From Yaniella sp. (lineage in GTDB: Bacteria > Actinomycetota > Actinomycetes > Actinomycetales > Micrococcaceae), in NCBI RefSeq assembly GCF_030453185.1, contig NZ_JAKDKW010000015.1, positions 1 through 38,600 on the forward strand: 38,600 nucleotides of DNA, read 5' to 3'. This document shows, one piece after another, positions 24,932 through 33,508 of this stretch; position 1 is the first letter of the stretch; each line of letters starts with the position of its first letter. The position numbers were made by a program, and so were the translations under genes. The notes below the pieces were generated by a model that searched no databases, was not told where the DNA came from, and saw only the letters and a list, made by a program, of their open reading frames with translations.

Positions 24932-26707
24932 ATGGATAAGACAGGGAATGTCTCGACAGGGTCGGAGACACAATACGCCGGGCAGCAGCCCGTAGACAGT
25001 GAGCAAAAAGCCCCAGTAGAAGTGCCGCGGTTTATGGGGCGACAGATCCCGCCGCTTGACCGATTGCTCATCACCATCATTCCACCGGTGCTGATTGTGG
25101 CCGCAGTCATCTGGGTGATCGCGGATTCTGAAGGTGCAGCCGACACCATCGGGGTACTGCGAACATTTGTCACCGGTGAATTCACCTGGCTTTTTGTGCT
25201 TTACTCGTTAATTGCGTTGGCGGTCTGTATTTGGGCGGCCTTTAGTAAATTCGGCAAGGTACGTCTTGGCGGTCCCAAGGCCAAGCCACTCCACGGCCGG
25301 TTTGCCTGGTACTCGATGCTCTTCGCCTGCGGTCAGGGCATTGGCTTGATCTTCTGGTCCGTGGCAGAACCGATCATGCTGCGCGACGACAATCCGGTTA
25401 TTCCAGCAATGTCCGCCGGCGGTGGTGAAGAAGGCGCCATCGTGTGGACCTACTTCCACTGGGGGCTAACCGCGTGGGCCATGTACTGCGTGGTTGCGTT
25501 GTGTTTGGCGTATTCCCACCACAACCTGGGTAAGACGCTGACGTTCCGTGAGGCAACGGTTGATATTCTGCCGAAGAAGGTGCAACGTCCCGCGGGTGTG
25601 CTGGTAGAACTCCTGGCTATTATGGCTACCGTACTCGGGTTGGCAACATCGTTCGGGTTCGCGGCTATGCAATTTGGTTCTGGAGTGACCTCGTTTACGG
25701 GTATTGAATCTGGGCCGGTTATGTGGATGATCGTGATCGGTGCATTCGCGGCCGTCACCGGTGTTTCTGCTTTTATTGGAATCAATAAGGGTATGGCTCG
25801 ACTGTCTGGCCTGAATTCCGTCTTGAGTATCGTGCTTGTCGTTGCAGTCTTTGTTTTTGGTCCTACGCTGTACCTGATCTCTACCCTGACGCAAACCTTC
25901 GGAAGTTTCGCGCAAAACTTCATCTCTATGAGTTTCTTCACCGACTTCCAGATCACTGCGTCATCGCTGGACACCTGGCAGGACAGCTGGAATGGTTGGT
26001 GGACGGTCTTCATTTGGTGTTGGGTTATTGCCTTCTCGCCGTTCGTCGCAGGTTTCGTGGCTCGCATTTCTCGTGGGCGCACTATTCGCGATTTCGTTAT
26101 CGGAGTGACCGTAGTTCCGTCACTGATCGTGATGGTCTGGGTCGGCATTCTTGGTGCTGCCGCAGTGTATTATGACGACCAGACTGATCGATCGATCAGT
26201 GGACAGGTTGCCGACGATACCTCAAGCGGCTTATTTGCCATGCTGGATCAGGTGCCCATTGTTGGTACCATCTTGCTGATTGTGGCAACGATTTTGGTGG
26301 CCACTTACTACATCACGTCGTTGGACTCAGGAACCTACGCACTGGGGGAGTTCGTCACCGCGCCTCGGAAATCTAGTCCGTTCTTCCGGGTGCTTCTCGT
26401 CTTGAGTATTGGCACTGTTGCCACCGTACTGTTGGCTATTGGTGGTGAAGCCGTGGTTGATACGGTGCAAACGGGCACGATTATCGGTGCCTTCCCGTTC
26501 TCGTTTGTCATTTTGTTGATGATTGCGAACTTCGTGCGACGGCTGAAGAAGCGCAATAAAGAGATTCGTCGCATGGAGCGCGCTGTCAATGACCCTGACC
26601 CAAACAGGGTGCTGGTCCCCAACTCTGATGGAGAAGGCTTTACTGAGCCTCCTGCCGAAGCAACCACTGTGGCGTCGCGCCCGCCCGGGGTCGATGACAC
26701 TCAGTGA
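24932..26707 (+). CDS. BCCT family transporter, probable creatinine/creatine importer
   Basis: A 591-aa sodium- or proton-coupled transporter with about 12 membrane segments after a ~40-residue hydrophilic N-terminus and a hydrophilic C-terminal tail. Family motifs are GQGIGLIFWSVAEPI (TM3), YFHWGLTAWAMY (TM4) and WTVFIWCWVIAFSPF with ARISRGRTIRDF (TM8 and following). Aligned to BetP, the aromatic-box residues Trp189, Trp194 and Tyr197 are kept (Trp177, Trp182, Tyr185 here), but Trp374 is Val365 and Trp377 is Phe368. The GMGIG motif reads GQGIG. Such changes argue against a classic betaine or choline substrate. Being 2 nt after creatininase and before creatinase, it is most likely the importer for creatinine, creatine or another pathway compound. 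Family firm; substrate inferred. Confidence 0.88.
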   Translation: MDKTGNVSTGSETQYAGQQPVDSEQKAPVEVPRFMGRQIPPLDRLLITIIPPVLIVAAVIWVIADSEGAADTIGVLRTFVTGEFTWLFVLYSLIALAVCIWAAFSKFGKVRLGGPKAKPLHGRFAWYSMLFACGQGIGLIFWSVAEPIMLRDDNPVIPAMSAGGGEEGAIVWTYFHWGLTAWAMYCVVALCLAYSHHNLGKTLTFREATVDILPKKVQRPAGVLVELLAIMATVLGLATSFGFAAMQFGSGVTSFTGIESGPVMWMIVIGAFAAVTGVSAFIGINKGMARLSGLNSVLSIVLVVAVFVFGPTLYLISTLTQTFGSFAQNFISMSFFTDFQITASSLDTWQDSWNGWWTVFIWCWVIAFSPFVAGFVARISRGRTIRDFVIGVTVVPSLIVMVWVGILGAAAVYYDDQTDRSISGQVADDTSSGLFAMLDQVPIVGTILLIVATILVATYYITSLDSGTYALGEFVTAPRKSSPFFRVLLVLSIGTVATVLLAIGGEAVVDTVQTGTIIGAFPFSFVILLMIANFVRRLKKRNKEIRRMERAVNDPDPNRVLVPNSDGEGFTEPPAEATTVASRPPGVDDTQ

Positions 26708-26842
26708 CATAAATGCTCGATAGGCCTAGTGTCGCGTAGCGGCAAGCGGGCGCAGCTTAGCTATTGGCTGTGCCGGCTTATTCGACCTGACAAGGCCTGA
26801 AGCAGTTCCGAAAAGACCGTCCAAGATTCGTCGCATTTGGCC

Positions 26843-26871
26843 TTGACAGTGAACTTCCTCACATCTATTCT
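26843..26871 (+). promoter_or_regulatory. promoter of the creatinase gene
   Basis: TTGACA (26843-26848), a 17-bp spacer and TATTCT (26866-26871) make a near-consensus promoter. The expected start, near 26878, lies inside the operator at 26875-26914, leaving a leader of about 110 nt. The rest of the 280-bp gap from 26708 to 26987 shows no gene or clear terminator. Confidence 0.75.
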
Positions 26872-26874
26872 GAA

Positions 26875-26914
26875 TGCAACAGTGTTGCAAAGATCGCAAC
26901 TAGGTCGTTGCAAC
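26875..26914 (+). promoter_or_regulatory. candidate IclR operator upstream of creatinase
   Basis: TGCAAC (26875-26880), 3 nt, GTTGCA (26884-26889), 6 nt, GCAAC (26896-26900), 6 nt, GTTGCAAC (26907-26914). The first three arms have exactly the creatininase-site geometry, and the element again begins 3 nt after the -10 box. Confidence 0.72.
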
Positions 26915-26987
26915 CTCCTGCGTACGAAAATCCCACTTCAAGTCAGCCCGCGTCCTCGTGCTGACAGAAATCTCAAAGGAGAGCCCC

Positions 26988-28229
26988 ATGGCTAACGTCA
27001 CAAACATCAGCGAACTCGAGCGTCTCAAGACCCTTCATAACGGCACCAAGCAGCCACTGACCTTCTCTGGCGCTGAATTCGAACGTCGCCTCAACGGTCT
27101 GCGCTCGATCATGTCCGAAAAAGGCCTCGACGCAGTCATTCTCACAAGCTACCAGGGCATCAAGTACTACTCGGATTTCCTGTTCACGTACTTCGGACGT
27201 CAGTACGCGCTGGTTGTGACTCAGAAAGAGTCAGTTTCCGTAACCGCCAATATTGACGCCGGTATGCCATGGCGCACCAGCTACGGCGACAATATCGTCT
27301 ACACCGATTGGCGCCGCGACAACTTCTACTACGGTCTCCAGGAAGCACTGAACCGCCAGGGCATCAGAGCCAAACGCATCGGTGTTGAAGACGACACCGT
27401 GACTACCATGCAGCGCAAAGCACTCGCAGACACCTTCTCCGATGCGGAACTCGTTGACGTTTCTCAGGCAGCCATGCGTCAACGCATGATCAAGTCCCAA
27501 GAAGAAATCGAAGTCATCAAACTCGGTGCCCGTATCGGTGACATCGGTGGCGAAGCCATCCACGCCGCTATTCGTGAAGGCATCACCGAATACGAAGTGG
27601 CACTCATCGGCCAGGAAGCCATGGTCCATGAGATTGCCAAGACCTTCCCCGATCAGGAAGTCCGTGACACCTGGGTATGGTTCCAGTCGGGCATTAACAC
27701 CGACGGCGCACACAACTGGGCCACCACCCGTAAACTGCAGCGTGGCGATCTGTTGTCCATGAACTGTTTCCCGATGACCTCCGGTTACTACACCGCACTG
27801 GAGCGCACCATGACCCTCGGTGAGCCAGATGCGCGAACCTTGGAGATCTGGAACGCCAATGTTGAAGTTCACGAAGCTGGCATCGAACTGATCAAACCAG
27901 GCGCAGTCTGCAAGGACATCGCACACGAACTCAACGAGATTTTCATCGGCCACGGATTGCTGCCAAACCGTACTTTTGGTTATGGTCACTCATTTGGCGT
28001 CCTATCGCATTACTACGGTCGCGAAGCCGGCCTGGAACTGCGCGAAGACATCGACACCGTCCTCGAGCCGGGCATGGTGGTCTCCATGGAACCAATGGTC
28101 ACCGTCCTAGACGGCGAACCAGGCGCCGGTGGCTACCGAGAACACGACATTCTGGTCATTGGTGAGGACAGCGTCGAGAACATCACGAAATTCCCATACG
28201 GTCCAGGACACAACATCATCGATGCCTAA
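26988..28229 (+). CDS. creatinase (creatine amidinohydrolase)
   Basis: This enzyme hydrolyses creatine to sarcosine and urea. The 413-aa protein has the pita-bread fold of M24 peptidases but without metal ligands. It closely follows Pseudomonas creatinase. Catalytic His242 lies in GINTDGAHN (His232 there). Phe69 and Arg71 in YFGRQY match the substrate-holding Phe62/Arg64. FGYGHSFG, LSHYYGREAGLELRED and VVSMEPM are conserved. ATG 26988 is chosen because AAAGGAG lies just upstream; an in-frame start at 26958 would put the ribosome-binding site inside the gene. It has its own promoter and operator, and its product sarcosine is the likely substrate of the split oxidase gene. No urease is in the window. 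Confidence 0.96.
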   Translation: MANVTNISELERLKTLHNGTKQPLTFSGAEFERRLNGLRSIMSEKGLDAVILTSYQGIKYYSDFLFTYFGRQYALVVTQKESVSVTANIDAGMPWRTSYGDNIVYTDWRRDNFYYGLQEALNRQGIRAKRIGVEDDTVTTMQRKALADTFSDAELVDVSQAAMRQRMIKSQEEIEVIKLGARIGDIGGEAIHAAIREGITEYEVALIGQEAMVHEIAKTFPDQEVRDTWVWFQSGINTDGAHNWATTRKLQRGDLLSMNCFPMTSGYYTALERTMTLGEPDARTLEIWNANVEVHEAGIELIKPGAVCKDIAHELNEIFIGHGLLPNRTFGYGHSFGVLSHYYGREAGLELREDIDTVLEPGMVVSMEPMVTVLDGEPGAGGYREHDILVIGEDSVENITKFPYGPGHNIIDA

Positions 28230-28283
28230 CCATTGACGGTGGTTGGGCATGGATTCTGCCTGACTGAACTCACAAATGGTGGG

Positions 28284-28327
28284 ACGACGAAACCCCGATC
28301 GGAATGGACTGGTCGGGGTTTGGTCGT
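28284..28327. terminator. bidirectional terminator between creatinase and the ABC importer operon
   Basis: ACGAC-G-AAACCCCGATC (28284-28300) pairs with GGTCGGGGTTT-G-GTCGT (28311-28327) around a 10-nt loop. This is 16 paired positions with one G-T pair and one G-G mismatch. The A/T arms supply T-rich tails in both directions. It lies in the 113-bp gap between two convergent operons. Confidence 0.82.
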
Positions 28328-28342
28328 ATCTAGGGGACGTCG

Positions 28343-29974
28343 CTATCGGCGGCTTCTCGGGCCCCAGTCCGGCGCAGCGGCTATCAATTGCTGTGTGTAG
28401 GGGTGGGACGGCTCGTGGATAATCTGCTGGGCGGTACCTGTTTCCACTAGGTTTCCGTGCGTCATTACAGCAATCTGGTCTGACATATGTTCAACCACCG
28501 CAAGATCGTGGGTGATGAACAGGTAGCTGGTGCCGGTCTCAAGCTGCAGCCGGTCGAGTAAATCCAACACGGTCGCTTGTACGGATACATCAAGGGCGGA
28601 GACAGGCTCGTCCAAGACTAAGATGTCTGGTTTTGGTGCCAGAGCGCGAGCGATGGCCAGGCGCTGGCGTTGTCCGCCGGAAAGTTCTCTCGGACTCCGA
28701 GACAACAGACTGCTGTCGAGCTCGACCAGATCGAGCAATTCAAGGGCGCGCTTGTGATAATGCCGCGAGCGAGACGTTGTCCCGCCAGACAGCGCATTGA
28801 TGAGTATTTGCGACGTTGTATAGCGCGGATCAAATGAAGCGAGTGGGTCTTGGTAAATTGCGCCGAGCTGATCACGTAGATCGCGTCGGTCGGATTCCTT
28901 GGCCGGAGCGAAGTGCTGGCCAAAAATGCTGACGCTTCCCGTATCGGGACGTTCAAGCCCAAGGATCATCCTTGCGGTCGTGGTTTTCCCAGAGCCAGAT
29001 TCGCCAACCAGTCCCAGTGTTGAGCCCTGCGGCACAGAGAATGACACGTCGGAAACTGCCGCGTGGTCGCCGAATGTTTTCGACAGCCCGTGAACAGCAA
29101 TAGCCAACGTATCAGTCAGCTTTCGCATATCGGCAGGGTGTCTGAAATTCTCGAAGGTTCCAGCTTCCGTGGTTGCAACCTGACTGAGCGGGGCGAAGCG
29201 TGCAACGCCGCTAGGGATCGCGGCAAGCAACTGTTTGGTGTAATCGTGCTGCGGGTTCGACAGCAACTGTTCGGTCGGGCCGGATTCTACGATTTCTCCA
29301 TGGCGCATCACAATGATGTCATCGGCGACCTGTGCGATCTGTGCAAGGTCATGCGAGATCATCGCCAAAGCAATACCCTGGTCTTTTAGCTGGGCAAGTT
29401 GGTCGAGCACCATGCGCGTAAGTCGCGTATCTAGCGCGGTGGTGGCTTCGTCGGCAACCACTACCGAAGGACTGCCGATCATGGCCTGTGCAATCAACGC
29501 GCGCTGGCGCATCCCGCCGGATAGTTGCGGGCTTCGCTGCTCTGCTCGCAGCGCTGGTTCGGGCATTTCCACGGAGTACAGGGCCTCGACGGCGGCCTGT
29601 TTTCGTTGCTTGCGTGAGCCTGGCAAAGCGTCAGCAATTTCGCGGTGAATCGGACGTAGCGGATCTAAACTGTTCAGGGCATCTTGCAGAATCATTGCCA
29701 CTTTGTTGCCCCGGATTTCACGCCATTGCTTTTCGGTTAGTCGTGTCGCATCTGTGCCCAAAATATTGAGGGTGTCGGCGGTCACGTTCCCTGAGGTGAG
29801 GCCCAATAAGCTGCGTGCGGTGACAGATTTTCCTGAGCCAGATTCCCCTACGATGCCCAAGGCTTTTCCAGGGGTGAGCGTTAGCGACACATTTTTGACC
29901 GCTTCGATACGGGTTTTATTGGGACCGGGGAAAGTCACCGAAAGGTTTTCTATTTCAACGGCGGGTGTATTCAT
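28343..29974 (-). CDS. double-ATPase subunit of a peptide/nickel-type ABC importer
   Basis: A 543-aa protein with two complete ABC domains, a fusion of what are often two genes (DppD and DppF). Domain 1 has Walker A GESGSGKSVT, signature LSGGMRQRA and Walker B VVVADEAT. Domain 2 has GESGSGKTTT, LSGGQRQRL and LVLDEPVSALD. The C-terminal oligopeptide-type tail after domain 1 (PEPAL... SNPQHDYTKQLLAAIP) is typical of the Opp/Dpp family. ATG 29974 overlaps the permease TGA as ATGA, so a longer in-frame extension to 30163 inside the permease is rejected. It is the last gene of a four-gene operon. The substrate is unknown. Confidence 0.92.
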   Translation of the reverse strand: MNTPAVEIENLSVTFPGPNKTRIEAVKNVSLTLTPGKALGIVGESGSGKSVTARSLLGLTSGNVTADTLNILGTDATRLTEKQWREIRGNKVAMILQDALNSLDPLRPIHREIADALPGSRKQRKQAAVEALYSVEMPEPALRAEQRSPQLSGGMRQRALIAQAMIGSPSVVVADEATTALDTRLTRMVLDQLAQLKDQGIALAMISHDLAQIAQVADDIIVMRHGEIVESGPTEQLLSNPQHDYTKQLLAAIPSGVARFAPLSQVATTEAGTFENFRHPADMRKLTDTLAIAVHGLSKTFGDHAAVSDVSFSVPQGSTLGLVGESGSGKTTTARMILGLERPDTGSVSIFGQHFAPAKESDRRDLRDQLGAIYQDPLASFDPRYTTSQILINALSGGTTSRSRHYHKRALELLDLVELDSSLLSRSPRELSGGQRQRLAIARALAPKPDILVLDEPVSALDVSVQATVLDLLDRLQLETGTSYLFITHDLAVVEHMSDQIAVMTHGNLVETGTAQQIIHEPSHPYTQQLIAAAPDWGPRSRR

Positions 29975-30762
29975 GTACGACTCCGGGTCGCGGTTCGGCC
30001 CAGCAGGGTTGCTCCTGCGGCGATAGTGACGATGGCTGCACCCGGGAAAACCGTGAGCCACCAGGCGAAGTGTAGGTAGGTGCGCCCGTTGGCCAACATG
30101 GCGCCCCATTCTGGTGCGGGCGGGGGAGTGCCCAATCCCAAGAACGATAGCGCCGATGCCCAAATGACCGCTTGCCCAATACCCAGCGTGATCAGCGCCA
30201 GCAGCGTGGACAGGGTATTGGGGATGAGGTGGTTGCGGACTTTATGCCACCGTGAGTGGCCCAGCACGGTGGCTGCATCGAACATTTCGGAATTCACTAG
30301 GGTCCTCAGATGGGTTCGGATCAGTCGCGAGTAGCCCGGTGCGGTGGAAAGCCCAACCGCGATGATGGCCGGGGTGGTACCGGGGCCGGTGAACGCGATA
30401 ATCAGCAACGCCATGAGCAACGCTGGAATAGCGTAAAGAACTTCGAGGAGTCGGAGTATCACCGAATCGATCCATCGTGGACCAAATGCGGTGATCACAC
30501 CCAACAGGATCGCAATACCCATGCCCAAAGCCGTTGCGGCGAGCCCGATGGTCAACGAATCGGCGGTGCCGTGCACTACGCGAGTGTAGACATTGCGGCC
30601 GGATTCATCCGTGCCAAAGGGGTACTGGAGTGACGGCGCCTGGAAAGCTTCGGAAGGTTTGACCGCCAGAGGGTCTCCGGGCGCCAGCAGCGAGGGAAAC
30701 AAGGCGGCGGTAACGACAAGACCGACGAAGAGTGTGGCGAGGATTTTGGCGGTGCGGCTCAT
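29971..30762 (-). CDS. ABC importer permease (DppC type)
   Basis: A 263-aa membrane protein with about six segments. The early periplasmic motif YPFGTDESGRNVYTRVVHG is characteristic of DppC/OppC subunits. The cytoplasmic EAA loop reads EMFDAATVLGHSRWHKVRNHLIPN. ALSFLGLGTPPPAPEWGAML is the usual late loop. It overlaps the upstream DppB-type gene by ATGA and the downstream ATPase gene by ATGA, so all three are translationally coupled. With the second permease it forms the transmembrane channel. Confidence 0.93.
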   Translation of the reverse strand: MSRTAKILATLFVGLVVTAALFPSLLAPGDPLAVKPSEAFQAPSLQYPFGTDESGRNVYTRVVHGTADSLTIGLAATALGMGIAILLGVITAFGPRWIDSVILRLLEVLYAIPALLMALLIIAFTGPGTTPAIIAVGLSTAPGYSRLIRTHLRTLVNSEMFDAATVLGHSRWHKVRNHLIPNTLSTLLALITLGIGQAVIWASALSFLGLGTPPPAPEWGAMLANGRTYLHFAWWLTVFPGAAIVTIAAGATLLGRTATRSRT

Positions 30763-31700
30763 GCATCATCACCTCGAGCAGCAGCAGGATTGATGATGGC
30801 TTCAATGGCCTCAACAATCAACATGACGACCATATAAATCAACGCCGAAAACAATGCGATACCTGTGACCATTGGCATGTCCCGGGAGAGCACTGCGCCC
30901 AACAGCGAGCGTCCCAGCCCCGGTCTGGCGAAGACTTCTTCGACGACGACGGCCCCGGAGATAGAGGTTGCCACCGCCCAACCGGTGAGATTCAGCGCCG
31001 GCAGTGCGGCATGGCGGAAGCCGTGACGAAAAAACACTTGGCCTTCGGATGCTCCGCGGGCCCGTGCTGCAAGAGCGAAGGGCGAGCTCATGGCGGTGAC
31101 CAAACTGTCACGCATCAGTTGCGCGAGGAATCCTGACAGTGGGATAGCCAGGGTGAGAGCCGGCAGAATAATCCCCTGCACTGTGCCGGTATCCACGGAG
31201 GGCAACCAGCCCAGCCACGTGGAGAAAATAATAATGAGCATGGCACCCAACCAGAAATGGGGTACTGCCGCGGCGACCACTTCGATCACGGTTCCCATGG
31301 CTTGGCCGATACGATTCGACCGAGCGGCCACAGCCGCCATGAGGAAGGCAATGAGCCAGGCGATCACCAGTGAGATCAACGTGAGCTGCAGGGTCGCCGG
31401 CAACATCTCGGCCATGATCTGGGCAACCGGGCGTTGCTGAGCGTAGGAGGTACCTAAATCACCGGTGATCAACTGCCCCAGATACAGTGCATATTGCACC
31501 AGGAGTGGTTCGTTGAGGTGATACTGCTCGCGTGCCGCTTCCAATGCCTCGGCTGAAGCCTGGGAGCCGGGTCCTCCCATAATGGCTTCTGCTGGATCCC
31601 CCGGAATCATCCGGATGGCGATGAAAATCACGGTGGCCACGATCCACAGCAGAATCGCTGCGGCACCGACCCGGCGGGCCAACCAACTCACTACTCGCAT
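30759..31700 (-). CDS. ABC importer permease (DppB type)
   Basis: A 313-aa membrane protein with six segments. The N-terminus RVVSWLARRVGAAAILLWIV followed by RMIPGDPAEAIMG is the DppB/OppB hallmark. The EAA loop contains ALAARARGASEGQVFFRHGFRHA. It starts 3 nt after the binding-protein gene and overlaps the next permease by 4 nt. The family imports di- and oligopeptides, nickel or related small solutes; the substrate here is not predictable from the channel. Confidence 0.93.
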   Translation of the reverse strand: MRVVSWLARRVGAAAILLWIVATVIFIAIRMIPGDPAEAIMGGPGSQASAEALEAAREQYHLNEPLLVQYALYLGQLITGDLGTSYAQQRPVAQIMAEMLPATLQLTLISLVIAWLIAFLMAAVAARSNRIGQAMGTVIEVVAAAVPHFWLGAMLIIIFSTWLGWLPSVDTGTVQGIILPALTLAIPLSGFLAQLMRDSLVTAMSSPFALAARARGASEGQVFFRHGFRHAALPALNLTGWAVATSISGAVVVEEVFARPGLGRSLLGAVLSRDMPMVTGIALFSALIYMVVMLIVEAIEAIINPAAARGDDA

Positions 31701-31703
31701 GGG

Positions 31704-33350
31704 TTACTGATCAAGCCATACGTTGTAGTACTCCGGTGCCGCAATGGCGGAAGTATCGCCCATGTTTTGGACATCTGCGGAGTACAGGAAGTGGTTTTGC
31801 TGATCATAGAGCGGCAACACGTAGTGGTCTTCGAGCACGGTTCGCTGCGCCTGCTCGTAGAGTTCTGCGCGCTCGTCGTCATCCGTGGTCTCTTCGGCCT
31901 GAACCAGTGTCTCGTCCAATTCCGGGATATTTACCTGGGCGTTATTGGCGAAGTAGCCGGAAGGGGCCGGTTCGATGGAGTCTGAGTGGTACAGAATTCG
32001 CAGTACCGACGGCCCGACTTTAGTGTACGGAGCAGAGACCAGATCGTAGTTGTGTTCGCCCAGTGCCGCGTACCAGCTGGATAGATCCAACAGGTTGATC
32101 TGCATATCAAAGCCGACTTCGGCAGACTGGGATTGGAACTGTTCGAACAGCGACTGCTCTGCTGGTACCGACTGGTTGGTTGAAACCGGCATGACGATCT
32201 CGAGGCGTTCGCCATCCTTCATCCGCACATCGTCGTCATCGCGTTCGGTCCAGCCGGCATCGTCCAGCAGTTCGTTGGCTTGCTCAACATCTTGGGTGAA
32301 CAAGGACTCATCGGAGTATCCCAGTGGTTCAACCGAGGACAGCAATGAATGTGATCGCGGGGCGGTATCGAAGTACAGCGCCTCAATACCGCCGTCGACG
32401 TCGACGGATCGCATGAAGGCTTCGCGAACCAGGACGTCGTCGAATGGTGCCTGGGAAGAATTCAGCTCGAGCCGGTTTGCTGCGCCGGGACGCGGCGAAT
32501 CCAGATGGCCAATGTTGGCGTCTTCGGCGGACTGGATCGTGTCTGGTTGAGCATTGTCGATGACGTCGACTTCACCGGACTGCAGTGCCGCATACCGGGT
32601 GGCGGCTTCTGGAATCATTCGCCAGGTGATGCCATCGAGGTATGCCTGATCAGTCTCGCGGTCAGATTCCACTGGAAGTACGTAGTCGTCATTGCGCACC
32701 AGGTTGACCTGCTGTTCGCGTTCCCAGGAGTCGAACATGAATGGGCCGGTACCGACTGGGTCGGCACAGTTTTCCTGGACATCACGGGCTAACGCTTCGG
32801 GGGACTGGATGGCAGTCCAGTGCATGGACAGTGATTCTTCCAGCGCGTTATCCGGTGCGGACAGGTGTAGATCAGCGGTCAACTCATCAACAATTTCGAC
32901 TTCTTCAACTTTTTCCACCGCAAGGAAGCCGGTCGACGACGCGGTCTCTGGGTCTTGCAGGTGCTCGATGTTGGCTTTGATCGCTTCGGAGGTGAGCGGA
33001 GTGTCATCGTGGAATGTAATGCCGTCTGTGACACTGATCGTGTGCGTCAGGCCGTCGTCTGAAACTTCGGAGGTTTCGGCCAACCACGGGATGGTTTGGC
33101 CGTCCTCGTCCTTCGTGAATAAGGTTTCCAGGTACTGCGTAGCGATCAAACCCTGTGGGTAGTTACCGCCGTAGTGGGGGTCAAGGCAATCCGGTTCGGC
33201 GTCGCCGGATGCGTAGGTGAGTGTGCCGCCGGACTGTGGTTCCCCGGTTGTTTCGCCGTCGGCTGAGTCAGAATTGCCACAGCCAGCGAGCGCGAGGCCA
33301 CCGAGAACGGCGGTGGCCAGGATCTTCAGATGCGATGAGAGTTTTGGCAT
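31704..33350 (-). CDS. ABC importer substrate-binding lipoprotein (SBP family 5)
   Basis: A 548-aa extracytoplasmic lipoprotein. Residues 1-23 are a signal peptide ending LALAG before Cys24, the lipidation site. Family 5 features follow: GGTLTYASGDAEPDCLDPHYGGNYPQ after the acidic linker, PWLAETSEVSDDGLTHTISV, TDGITFHDDTPLTSEAIKAN, and DPVGTGPFMFDSWER. ATG 33350 is preferred over an in-frame start at 33389 because the signal peptide begins there and TAGAGT lies 7 nt upstream on the minus strand, consistent with a leaderless message. It is the first gene of the importer operon. Its ligand could be a peptide or an unrelated solute; a link to creatine degradation is suggested only by proximity. 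Confidence 0.9.
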   Translation of the reverse strand: MPKLSSHLKILATAVLGGLALAGCGNSDSADGETTGEPQSGGTLTYASGDAEPDCLDPHYGGNYPQGLIATQYLETLFTKDEDGQTIPWLAETSEVSDDGLTHTISVTDGITFHDDTPLTSEAIKANIEHLQDPETASSTGFLAVEKVEEVEIVDELTADLHLSAPDNALEESLSMHWTAIQSPEALARDVQENCADPVGTGPFMFDSWEREQQVNLVRNDDYVLPVESDRETDQAYLDGITWRMIPEAATRYAALQSGEVDVIDNAQPDTIQSAEDANIGHLDSPRPGAANRLELNSSQAPFDDVLVREAFMRSVDVDGGIEALYFDTAPRSHSLLSSVEPLGYSDESLFTQDVEQANELLDDAGWTERDDDDVRMKDGERLEIVMPVSTNQSVPAEQSLFEQFQSQSAEVGFDMQINLLDLSSWYAALGEHNYDLVSAPYTKVGPSVLRILYHSDSIEPAPSGYFANNAQVNIPELDETLVQAEETTDDDERAELYEQAQRTVLEDHYVLPLYDQQNHFLYSADVQNMGDTSAIAAPEYYNVWLDQ

Positions 33351-33357
33351 AGCGATA

Positions 33358-33363
33358 ACTCTA
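33358..33363 (-). promoter_or_regulatory. -10 box (TAGAGT) of the ABC importer operon
   Basis: Read on the minus strand, TAGAGT ends 7 nt before ATG 33350, placing the transcript start at the start codon. No GTTGC operator repeat was found beside it. Confidence 0.5.
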
Positions 33364-33496
33364 CGACGATGCATGTTCCTGTCCGGCAATACGCTGTCAC
33401 ATCCGGACTTATTTCGGTACCTGCGAAAATTCAGCTGTCCGCCGTCACACCCGGGTCATTGGGGGCAAACTACTATGCAGATTCTGGGCCCGACAT

Positions 33497-33502
33497 TAGG
33501 CT
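33497..33502 (+). promoter_or_regulatory. -10 box (TAGGCT) of the thioredoxin gene
   Basis: TAGGCT ends 6 nt before ATG 33509, fitting a leaderless message. No ribosome-binding site lies between. Confidence 0.5.
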
Positions 33503-33508
33503 GATGAG

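Noticed and set aside
25450-26148. 232-codon open frame antisense to the BCCT gene
   Set aside because: Low-complexity Thr/Ile/Pro composition typical of an antisense shadow of membrane-protein codons.
27231-27989. 252-codon open frame antisense to creatinase
   Set aside because: It lies wholly inside a gene with clear catalytic residues, has no ribosome-binding site or recognisable domain, and arises from codon bias on the other strand.
29975-30163. 63-residue N-terminal extension of the double-ATPase gene
   Set aside because: It overlaps the upstream permease coding region; ATG 29974 forms the ATGA coupling seen throughout this operon.
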